Assembly (NCBI GenBank): GCA_012798185.1
Contig: JAAZNS010000168.1
Coordinates: forward strand, 1 to 5,089
DNA length: 5,089 bases
Direction: 5' to 3'
Origin: Chloroflexota bacterium
Lineage (GTDB): Bacteria; Chloroflexota; Anaerolineae; Anaerolineales; UBA4823
The position numbers were made by a program, and so were the translations under genes. This document shows, piece after piece, positions 1 through 4,286 of this stretch (position 1 is the first letter of the stretch; each line of letters begins with the position of its first letter). Below the pieces are notes generated by a model. The model was given only the letters and a program-made list of their open reading frames with translations. It did no database searches and was not told the DNA's origin.

Positions 1-55
1 TCTGGGGCAAACTCTGCCTGACCCGACGATGACGGAGATTTGTGATCTTAGTTGA
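1..55 (+). CDS. 3' end of an upstream gene (phage-like cassette), partial
   Basis: Reading from base 2, the sequence is open for 17 codons and stops at TGA 53-55, giving a tail ending in LPDPTMTEICDLS. The other two + frames stop earlier, at 21 and 32. The stop lies 13 bases before the preferred ATG of the next gene, which is normal spacing for consecutive genes of one transcript. Too little is visible to name a product. By position it is probably another member of the phage-like cassette. Frame choice rests on plausibility of the residues and on the gene spacing only. Confidence 0.4.
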   Translation, partial: LGQTLPDPTMTEICDLS

Positions 56-68
56 TGAAGGAAAAATA

Positions 69-311
69 ATGAGCATGTCATTCGATTTGCCGCGTATTAT
101 CAAAGAATTAAACCTGGATGTGCCCATATACCGCGTGCAGGCGTACGATGATTGTGTTGCCCTGCATTTGTATGGCGGTAAAGTGGTTACCTGGAAACCC
201 AATCTCCATGACCGGTGCCCGGTCACCTGTGACCAGGTGACGAAAAATCAAGCTGCGCTCGAGCAAATCTGCAAAAACCGAAATAGCAGGAAAAGGAGAG
301 AAGAACAATGA
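69..311 (+). CDS. Hypothetical 80-residue protein of a phage-like cassette
   Basis: I do not recognise this family. The ATG at 69 is preferred because AAGGA lies at 58-62, six bases upstream, and because it starts just after the stop of the previous frame at 55. A GTG at 42 preceded by GGAG (34-37) would add nine residues and overlap that frame. The product is small and soluble, with no signal peptide or membrane segment. A mixed alpha/beta core (residues 5-45, including YGGKVVTWKP) is followed by a Cys pair C50xxxC54, with C29 and C68 elsewhere, and a strongly basic-acidic tail (RNSRKRREEQ). Its stop overlaps the next start as ATGA, so the two genes are translationally coupled. That neighbour and the adaptor-like gene beyond suggest a small phage morphogenesis or accessory protein; this is context only. 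Confidence 0.65.
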   Translation: MSMSFDLPRIIKELNLDVPIYRVQAYDDCVALHLYGGKVVTWKPNLHDRCPVTCDQVTKNQAALEQICKNRNSRKRREEQ

Positions 312-694
312 TCGATCTGGTGAAATTTTCTACCGAACCGGCTACGGGCGGCGGTTCGGGAACAGCAAGCGCTGTCGGGTACAGCCCTCCTGTAGAAGGC
401 AAAATATTATCGGTCAATGTAGCGTATCATGAAAACATGCCGGCTTCCGCGGATGTTGCACTATATGAAGAAGAAGATCCTACACAGGAAATGATCATCC
501 AAAGGCTCAATAATAATATCAATTTCCGCTGCTATCCGCGCAGACCGGTGCAAACCAATAGCAATACCGATATCACCTATGACGGGACGCGCAAGGTTTA
601 TGATGTCTATGTCGTGCACGGCAGACTTAAAGGCACCCTTACCCAGGCTAACGATGGCAGTATAGCAATTTTCACGGTGTGGGTGGAACGGTAA
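308..694 (+). CDS. Probable phage structural protein, 128 residues, beta-rich
   Basis: The start ATG at 308 overlaps the preceding stop (ATGA) and has AAGGAG at 293-298 with a 9-base spacer. Residues 10-28 are a Gly/Ser/Ala-rich flexible stretch. From residue 30 on, short hydrophobic strands alternate with turns (KILSVNVAY, DVALYEEED, NFRCYPRR, DITYDGTRKVYDVYVVHGRL, SIAIFTVWVER), which suggests a single beta-sandwich domain. There is no signal peptide or membrane helix. The pattern YPRR...YDGTRKVYD.YVVHGRL ending in a hydrophobic strand resembles small structural proteins I associate with tailed-phage clusters (head decoration or minor capsid type). That resemblance is from memory and the exact role is inferred. 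Tandem repeats and a hairpin follow it directly, which may mark a break in the transcript before the next gene. Confidence 0.6.
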   Translation: MIDLVKFSTEPATGGGSGTASAVGYSPPVEGKILSVNVAYHENMPASADVALYEEEDPTQEMIIQRLNNNINFRCYPRRPVQTNSNTDITYDGTRKVYDVYVVHGRLKGTLTQANDGSIAIFTVWVER

Positions 695-695
695 A

Positions 696-723
696 AAAAC
701 GAGAATAATAAAACGAGAGTAAT
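696..723 (+). repeat. Tandem 14-bp repeat, two copies
   Basis: AAAACGAGAATAAT (696-709) is followed immediately by AAAACGAGAGTAAT (710-723), with one mismatch. The pair starts just after the stop codon of the 128-residue protein gene. It probably arose by slippage duplication. No function can be assigned. Confidence 0.75.
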
Positions 724-735
724 GAATTTACCTTT

Positions 736-788
736 GTGTCCAGTAACCCGGTCTCATTAAGTAACACGAGGCGCCGGACACTGGACAC
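736..788 (+). other. Intergenic stem-loop between phage-like genes
   Basis: GTGTCCAGT (736-744) is the exact reverse complement of ACTGGACAC (780-788). Inside, after a small internal loop, CCGG (748-751) can pair with CCGG (774-777), giving about 13 base pairs in all and a loop near 22 bases. GGACACT/GGACAC is also repeated directly at 776-788. There is no U-tract after the stem, so it is not a classical terminator. It could be an RNA-processing or partial attenuation site ahead of the adaptor-like gene. A 9-bp perfect arm alone is expected about once by chance in a window of this size. Confidence 0.45.
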
Positions 789-811
789 GGGGAACTTTCA
801 AGGGAGGTTCG

Positions 812-1513
812 ATGGTAAACCGACAAGAATTGCGAACGATGATAAGACTACGCCTGGGAGATGTGGCAGAAACGCCAGTTCTGGCGGATGCTCAGCTCAA
901 CCAATGGATCAACGACAGCATCCGCGAATATTCCAACCATTTTCCGCGTTTTGCGGAGGTGCATATTGCCTGTTCTGCTGGGGTTAGGGAATATTCTCTT
1001 AATGGCAGGATGGATGAATCTGGTGTAGCGGTAAGCGGAGCCGATGCAGTGCTGCGGGTGGAATACCCATTGGGAGAAAAACCACCCCGAATATTGTTAC
1101 GCCGCAGTGAGATGGATAGTCGCTTTATTGGTGAAAATTGCTATGATCTGCGGAACGACCTGCCAGTGACCCTGGTGTTGGGTTCGGTGCCAAAAGGTAT
1201 GGAAGTTTTGAGTGTTTGGATAACCTGCGCTCATTCCTTACTGGCACAAGATGCGGATGAAATATCCTTGCCGGAACATCACCTGGAATTGATCATTTTG
1301 TTTACGCGGCTGCTGGCTCTGCAAGAACTGGCTATGGGAGAGGCAGTTGATCCTAGCCCCACCGGGGTTATTCTGACCGGTCTAAATTCAATGGCTGCTC
1401 GGGCAAAACAAGATTACGAGACCACCCTGGCAGTGTATATAAATTGCAGCAGCCCGGGAGGATCGATATCGAAGTGGGAGAATTCCTGTCCCTTGCTCAG
1501 GCGATCATTTTAA
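812..1513 (+). CDS. Phage head-tail adaptor-like protein, apparently frameshifted near its C-terminus
   Basis: In tailed phages such adaptors form the ring joining the portal to the tail. The start ATG at 812 follows AGGGAGG (801-807). The N-terminal helical region (residues 5-48: ELRTMIRLRLGD, then LADAQLNQWINDSIREYSNHFPR) is typical of gp4/gp6/SU10-type connector proteins. A beta-rich middle (50-145) and a helical bundle (155-205, ELIILFTRLLALQELAM, MAARAKQDYETTLAVY) follow, as in that fold. After Y209 the frame gives an unconvincing tail (INCSSPGGS... to the stop at 1513). The +1 frame from 1443 instead reads AAAREDRYRSGRIPVPC and stops at 1526, a far better family-like ending. One extra base in the AAA at 1441-1443 would explain it. 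I therefore suspect a decayed gene or a sequence error. Family assignment is by pattern recognition, without a search. Confidence 0.7.
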   Translation: MVNRQELRTMIRLRLGDVAETPVLADAQLNQWINDSIREYSNHFPRFAEVHIACSAGVREYSLNGRMDESGVAVSGADAVLRVEYPLGEKPPRILLRRSEMDSRFIGENCYDLRNDLPVTLVLGSVPKGMEVLSVWITCAHSLLAQDADEISLPEHHLELIILFTRLLALQELAMGEAVDPSPTGVILTGLNSMAARAKQDYETTLAVYINCSSPGGSISKWENSCPLLRRSF

Positions 1514-1526
1514 TGAGTATGTTTAA
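1443..1526 (+). pseudogene. Out-of-frame C-terminal segment of the adaptor-like gene
   Basis: This 27-codon stretch lies one base ahead of the frame used by the adaptor-like gene. It contains the charged helix plus basic linker AAAREDRYRSGRIPVPC and ends HFNEYV before TAA at 1526. Adaptor proteins often finish with a long helix carrying Arg/Ala/Glu and a basic, proline-containing tail, so this is probably the original C-terminus. The frame is blocked upstream by TAA at 1440-1442, which places the shift at about 1439-1445. Joining the parts would give about 237 residues. Confidence 0.55.
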
Positions 1527-1646
1527 GGTTGTGGTTTTATCAACCCTGACATCATTCCATCCAAGCGGGGAGGAATAGGGTGGGGTTGAACAAAGAATGC
1601 ATTAATTAAAATCATAGAATTAGGCTTGACTAACCAGGTTATTTGA

Positions 1647-1676
1647 TTGCGTATGAAACAGGTTTATTTGTATAAT
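1647..1676 (+). promoter_or_regulatory. Probable sigma-70 promoter of the molbindin gene
   Basis: A perfect -10 box TATAAT lies at 1671-1676. The best -35 candidate is TTGCGT at 1647-1652 with an 18-base spacer, matching only TTG of the consensus. Transcription would start near 1683, about 40 bases before the molbindin ATG. The region is AT-rich and gene-free, which supports a promoter. I saw no clear ModE-type operator. Confidence 0.55.
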
Positions 1677-1723
1677 GATTTTAGCGGTTTGGAACGATAT
1701 TTTTATTGAAAGGAGAACAGGGT

Positions 1724-1945
1724 ATGAAGATCAGCGCACGCAATGTCATCAAAGGTAAGGTAAAAAAGATCGTTAGAGGTGCCGTCAATGCTGAGGTTGT
1801 GATCGAGGTCGCCAGCGATGTCGAAATCGTATCGGTTATCACACTTGAATCGGTGCAGAGCCTGGAGTTAAAAGAAGGGAAAGAGGTATATGCCATCATT
1901 AAAGCCAGTAATGTAATGGTAGGCGTACCTCACTCAGCTCACTAG
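1724..1945 (+). CDS. mop: Molbindin: molybdate/tungstate-binding Mop (TOBE) domain protein
   Basis: Molbindins are cytoplasmic proteins of about 70 residues that assemble into hexamers and bind molybdate or tungstate between subunits, buffering or storing the oxyanion for cofactor synthesis. The 73-residue product is one complete Mop domain: SARNVIKGKV (4-13), GAVNAEVVIEV (19-29), the IT.ESV segment (39-44) and GKEVYAIIKASNVMVGV (52-68). These are the family's hallmark strands, with the oxyanion-contacting S/R/N and K-A-S residues present. ATG at 1724 is chosen because AAGGAG lies at 1710-1715 with an 8-base spacer; an upstream TTG at 1706 would precede that site. It stands alone: no modABC transporter or modE gene is visible. 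A promoter lies just upstream, and the convergent MBL gene follows. Confidence 0.93.
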   Translation: MKISARNVIKGKVKKIVRGAVNAEVVIEVASDVEIVSVITLESVQSLELKEGKEVYAIIKASNVMVGVPHSAH

Positions 1946-1961
1946 CGGTCTGACCAATAGT
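1941..1961. other. Imperfect palindrome over the molbindin stop codon
   Basis: ACTA..GGTC T GACC..TAGT forms a 21-base inverted repeat (arms 1941-1950 and 1952-1961, two mismatched positions each side). It includes the TAG stop at 1943-1945. It could fold only with some central bases unpaired, and no T-tract follows, so a terminator role is uncertain. Confidence 0.35.
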
Positions 1962-1999
1962 GTCCTTAGTATTAGGATAACGATATTCTCCCCTCTACC

Positions 2000-2021
2000 C
2001 TTATTGGGACTTTCCCATAAG
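2000..2021. terminator. Hairpin between convergent genes, possible terminator
   Basis: CTTA plus TGGGA (2000-2009, T2004 bulged) pairs with TCCCA plus TAAG (2013-2021), leaving a CTT loop: nine base pairs with one bulge. It lies 55 bases after the molbindin stop, in the gap before the convergent MBL gene. There is no poly-T on either side, so termination is plausible by position but not shown by the sequence. Confidence 0.35.
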
Positions 2022-2028
2022 AAGTCGG

Positions 2029-2092
2029 TCACCCTGAGCGGAGCGAGTGGGCTTTTAAAGTAATTATGATGTTTCGCTTCGCTTAATGAAAC
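2029..2092 (+). repeat. Left copy of a dispersed ~60-70 bp repeat element
   Basis: The element starts TCACCCTGAGCGGAGCGA (2029-2046), continues through GGGCTTTT, and ends with GATGTTTCGCTTCGCTTAA (2068-2086) followed by TGAAAC. The same order of blocks occurs in reverse complement at 3290-3359. The motif CACCCTGAGCGAAGCGAAGGGTC...TTTCGCTTCGCTCA is, from memory, a recurrent dispersed palindromic repeat in Chloroflexota and other genomes. The inner arms (ATGATG 2066-2071 with CATCAT 2096-2101; GTTTC 2071-2075 with GAAAC 2088-2092) can fold. It lies downstream of the molbindin gene, between convergent genes. Confidence 0.65.
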
Positions 2093-2151
2093 ACACATCA
2101 TGCAACATGACAAAATTGTTTTTAGACAGCCCCATTCTTATTGGAATAGCG

Positions 2152-2165
2152 TTTTCCCTTTTCCC
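2152..2165 (+). repeat. Tandem TTTTCCC repeat
   Basis: TTTTCCC occurs twice in direct succession (2152-2158 and 2159-2165). It lies in the gap downstream of the MBL gene. It is likely low-complexity sequence without assigned function. Confidence 0.5.
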
Positions 2166-2173
2166 TTTGCGAG

Positions 2174-2196
2174 CATCCTTAGCGAAGTAAAGGATG
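2174..2196. repeat. Hairpin with AGCGAAG core, related small repeat
   Basis: CATCCTT (2174-2180) and AAGGATG (2190-2196) are perfect inverted arms around AGCGAAGTA. The AGCGAAG core recurs at 2200-2206 and resembles the core of the larger flanking elements. It lies 45-67 bases beyond the stop of the minus-strand MBL gene, so it could act as that gene's transcript end. No T-run follows on the minus strand. Confidence 0.45.
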
Positions 2197-2240
2197 ATGA
2201 GCGAAGAGGATTACAGGGAAAAAACAACTATATTAAGTGT

Positions 2241-3089
2241 TTATATATTGATCCGGCAGCCGGCGGCAAAATATTCCAGCCGCTCACCCATCACCGGCTT
2301 GAGCAGGTGGAAGCCTTTCTGGCTGGTGCAGTGTCCGGTGAAATATTGCTTTACCGGATATTCTAGCAGTGCCTTCCCTAGATGGGTGATTTCCTGGGGA
2401 GTGCATCCTCCGGTGTTTAAAATGGGCATGCCGATCAGGTGAAAACCACCAAATACAGCTTCTATGGGCGTGCCGGGGAAACATGCCGTCACGGTGTCCA
2501 TTACGTTGAGGATGCCGCGATGAGAGCAGCCGGAAAATACCACCAAGCGTCCATTGTTTTCGATCACCAGGAGCAGCTCGTGCTCGAAGGGGTCGATTTG
2601 GCGGTTGCTGCCGTCTTCCAGGAAAAGGAAGCGGTTTCCCCGCGGAACCGGATGCTGCCGGCTAATTTGGGTGATAATAAAGATGCCAGGCAGGATCTCC
2701 GTTTGTTGATCGATGAAGTGAAATCGTTGCGGATGCTGCTGAAGGAGTGATTTATCGATTCCCGCATCCCGTCTGATGATCTTAAGAATCCTCACGGTGC
2801 AATCACCCTGTGGCAGGGAACGTAAAAATAAAGGTGCTGTGTGGTTGTTGCCGATGAACGCAGCCCAGCCACCGCAATGGTCGTTATGATGATGGGAGAA
2901 TACAGCGGCATCGACCCGCGAAATATCCACCCCCAGGATGCTGGCGTTGCGCAGGAAGGCGTCCGATTCGCCGCTGTCGAACAGGATAGATTGGTTACCG
3001 CGGATAATGGCGATGGATAAACCGTGTTCGATGGTAAGGGCGGGAACCTCAGGTGAGCGCAGGTTGTCGATTAGGGAGATGATTTGCAT
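2241..3089 (-). CDS. Metallo-beta-lactamase-fold hydrolase, COG1237 (dihydropterin-RFA-P synthase-like)
   Basis: This is a cytoplasmic metal-dependent enzyme of the MBL superfamily. The subgroup is often labelled 7,8-dihydropterin-6-yl-methyl-4-(ribofuranosyl)aminobenzene 5'-phosphate synthase after the archaeal MJ0301 protein; the real bacterial substrate is unknown. The 282 residues are full length. The beta strand ILFDSG (D38) precedes the metal motif SHHHNDHCGG, fitting HxHxDH as H66, H68, D70 and H71. Further ligand-type histidines follow in SGCSHRG (H190), GGFHLIG (H217) and TGHCT (H253), a set typical of this subgroup. No signal peptide is present. The ATG at 3089 gives the family-typical start (MQIISLIDN), but no Shine-Dalgarno sequence is visible upstream. 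It converges on the molbindin gene, diverges from the regulator gene, and is bracketed by two inverted repeat elements. Confidence 0.88.
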   Translation of the reverse strand: MQIISLIDNLRSPEVPALTIEHGLSIAIIRGNQSILFDSGESDAFLRNASILGVDISRVDAAVFSHHHNDHCGGWAAFIGNNHTAPLFLRSLPQGDCTVRILKIIRRDAGIDKSLLQQHPQRFHFIDQQTEILPGIFIITQISRQHPVPRGNRFLFLEDGSNRQIDPFEHELLLVIENNGRLVVFSGCSHRGILNVMDTVTACFPGTPIEAVFGGFHLIGMPILNTGGCTPQEITHLGKALLEYPVKQYFTGHCTSQKGFHLLKPVMGERLEYFAAGCRINI

Positions 3090-3165
3090 AGTTTAATATG
3101 GGCACTGGATATTGGATTTTTTGATAATCAATGATCTTTTATAAAGCGGTGGATATCTTGGTTTA

Positions 3166-3193
3166 TTTATACTAATACCTTACCAATTGAAAA
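3166..3193 (-). promoter_or_regulatory. Candidate promoter for the MBL gene
   Basis: On the minus strand, TTTTCA (3193-3188) and TATAAA (3171-3166) are separated by 16 bases, matching four and five of six consensus positions. Transcription would start about 70 bases before the MBL ATG. The surrounding sequence is very AT-rich, so other -10-like hexamers occur and the call is tentative. Confidence 0.3.
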
Positions 3194-3212
3194 TCATTTA
3201 TTTACAACCCTA

Positions 3213-3230
3213 TGTATAAATAATTATACA
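3213..3230. promoter_or_regulatory. Perfect palindrome, candidate operator upstream of the MBL gene
   Basis: TGTATAA (3213-3219) and TTATACA (3224-3230) are exact inverted arms around ATAA. The site lies about 20 bases upstream of the candidate -35 box of the MBL gene, where an activator or repressor could bind. No regulator can be assigned, and AT-rich palindromes can occur by chance. Confidence 0.35.
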
Positions 3231-3289
3231 CCAGGAGTAATTCGGACTGAAATTAGGGTTTATTTGGGGACTGTTTTAAAGGTAGATTT

Positions 3290-3359
3290 TGTCGTGTTAA
3301 GTGCAGCGAAACATCCCTTTTCATAATGAAAAGACCCTTCACTTCACTTAGGGTGAAAG
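3290..3359 (-). repeat. Right copy of the dispersed repeat element, inverted relative to the left copy
   Basis: Read on the minus strand, TCACCCTAAGTGAAGTGA (from 3356) leads through GGGTCTTTT to GATGTTTCGCTGCACTTAA (to 3297) and then CACGACA. The last block matches the left copy in 17 of 19 positions and the first in 14 of 18; the centre is divergent. On the + strand the centre contains the palindrome CTTTTCAT-A-ATGAAAAG (3317-3333). With the left copy it frames the MBL gene in inverted orientation. Confidence 0.65.
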
Positions 3360-3480
3360 CTTACTTTTAGGACAGCTCCTCTATTGATATCAAACCTGTG
3401 CAGCAGGCTTCTCGCCTGAGAGTCATTGATTTCAATTAACAGTGCGGCAGTATCTATGCCGCCCCAAACGTGTTCCTCAC
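3360..3480. other. Gene-free region upstream of the regulator promoter, with hairpins
   Basis: I see no gene between the MBL start (3089) and the regulator start (3549). Apart from the promoter, palindrome and repeat listed separately, the stretch holds CAGGC-TTCTC-GCCTG (3404-3418) and GCGGCA-N7-TGCCGC (3444-3462), the latter ending 18 bases before the -35 box. It also has short TTGA/TCAA palindromes at 3384-3393 and 3426-3435; a related one lies at 3121-3131. The hairpins could be insulating or regulatory. No T-tract follows either stem. Confidence 0.4.
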
Positions 3481-3509
3481 TTGACACCTATTGGAAGCTT
3501 CGATATAAT
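3481..3509 (+). promoter_or_regulatory. Perfect consensus sigma-70 promoter of the regulator-DegV operon
   Basis: TTGACA (3481-3486), a 17-base spacer and TATAAT (3504-3509) match the consensus at all twelve positions. The expected transcription start is about 3516-3517, leaving a leader of some 32 bases before the regulator ATG. So strong a promoter implies tight repression, for which the adjoining palindrome is the natural candidate. Confidence 0.88.
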
Positions 3510-3512
3510 TAT

Positions 3513-3545
3513 TTCGGAATATTAGGAATATTCGGAAATATAGGA
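3513..3545 (+). promoter_or_regulatory. Candidate operator at the transcription start of the regulator gene
   Basis: GAATATT (3517-3523) and AATATTC (3527-3533) are perfect arms around AGG, placed exactly at the predicted transcription start. In addition TTCGGAATATTAGGA (3513-3527) recurs as TTCGGAAATATAGGA (3531-3545), 12 of 15 identical, at an 18-base period. A repressor bound here would block the consensus promoter. Autoregulation by the winged-helix protein encoded just downstream is the simplest inference. Confidence 0.55.
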
Positions 3546-3548
3546 TTG

Positions 3549-4256
3549 ATGAAGAAACTAACCCGCCGCCAACAGGATTTTTTAAGCCGCTTTTTGGATG
3601 TATACATCGAGGCAAATGAATCACTCCATTATACAGTCGTTGCAAAAAGATTGGGCATTAGCAATGTGACTGCTTATGAGATGTTACGGTTGCTGGAAGA
3701 ACGCGGCTTGGTGGAAGCGTATTTTCACCTTCCCGAAGGCGATCATGGACCGGGCAGGTCTACTGTGCTTTTCCGTCCCACAGCAGAAGCCAAACGTTTA
3801 TTGCACGAAATTGCCGGCAAGCGTGATGAGGAAAACGATTGGGAAACCATAAAAGCAGCTATCCTTAACCAGTTGGAAACCGGAAAATTAACGGGATATG
3901 AATCCTTGTTAAACAATCTGCTTGCTCGAATTTCCGAACGATGCTCTCCCCTGGTGTTTACGACCGAAATGATTACTGCAGTGATCCTCACAGTGGCGAT
4001 GTTAAAAGACAATGCGGTAGCAAGCGGATTGAAAGAACGCCTGCAGCGCATTGGGTTGCCCGGCGAGATCAGCTTGAGCGCTCTGGCTGGGATTGGGTCG
4101 GTGCTTTCATTGGCAGAACGAGCGAACCGCCAGGTTGCCAACTTTTTGATCAACGAAAGCGAAAAATACCAGACGATGCTGGTGCAGATGAGCGAGGATA
4201 ACCGGCGCCGTTTATGTGAATTTGCCCGGGAAGCTGCAAAAATTATCACTGAATAA
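3549..4256 (+). CDS. Winged-helix transcriptional regulator paired with DegV
   Basis: This is a 235-residue cytoplasmic DNA-binding protein. The N-terminal winged helix spans about residues 3-85: a first helix (RRQQDFLSRFLDVYIEANE), a helix-turn-helix (YTVVAKRLGISNVTAYEMLRLLEERGLVEA), a wing with GDHGPGRSTVLFRPT, and a following helix. The rest (95-235) is almost wholly helical with a hydrophobic stretch LVFTTEMITAVILTVAML (135-152), perhaps a dimerisation or small-ligand domain; it has no obvious membrane segment. ATG 3549 is chosen because the consensus promoter and its start point lie at 3481-3517, inside any longer frame from 3426. AGGA at 3542-3545 is only three bases from the ATG, an unusually short spacing. 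It is 30 bases before the DegV gene on the same strand, so it probably controls lipid-related genes including its own operon. That target is inferred. Confidence 0.82.
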   Translation: MKKLTRRQQDFLSRFLDVYIEANESLHYTVVAKRLGISNVTAYEMLRLLEERGLVEAYFHLPEGDHGPGRSTVLFRPTAEAKRLLHEIAGKRDEENDWETIKAAILNQLETGKLTGYESLLNNLLARISERCSPLVFTTEMITAVILTVAMLKDNAVASGLKERLQRIGLPGEISLSALAGIGSVLSLAERANRQVANFLINESEKYQTMLVQMSEDNRRRLCEFAREAAKIITE

Positions 4257-4286
4257 TAAAAATCTATTCGTAATAGGAGTAACCTT

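Noticed and set aside
722..760. Twelve-codon open frame (MNLPLCPVTRSH) as a possible leader peptide
   Set aside because: There is no convincing Shine-Dalgarno sequence and no attenuator-type codon run; it overlaps the stem arm only by position.
736..987. Open frame beginning in the stem-loop and overlapping the adaptor-like gene
   Set aside because: It reads Arg/Ser/Pro-rich, has no ribosome site, and is a shadow of the adaptor frame, which has a strong Shine-Dalgarno sequence at 801-807.
2029..2100. Repeat motifs as a CRISPR array or transposase-bearing insertion sequence
   Set aside because: The copies are few, diverged and not regularly spaced with unique spacers, and no transposase or Cas frame is present.
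2100..2366. Plus-strand open frame of 88 codons overlapping the MBL 3' end
   Set aside because: It begins inside the repeat region, has no ribosome binding site, and is antisense to the conserved C-terminus of the MBL protein.
2439..2750. Plus-strand open frame of 103 codons inside the MBL gene
   Set aside because: The minus-strand MBL protein with its full set of metal ligands explains this region; the + frame shows no recognisable domain.
3121..3131. TTGAT-A-ATCAA as an FNR/CRP-type box
   Set aside because: FNR sites need four bases between TTGAT and ATCAA; here there is one, and the similar palindromes at 3384 and 3426 are also too short.
3426..3548. N-terminal extension of the regulator by 41 residues
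   Set aside because: The perfect -35/-10 promoter lies inside this stretch and the extension is not like the family; ATG 3549 is the sensible start.
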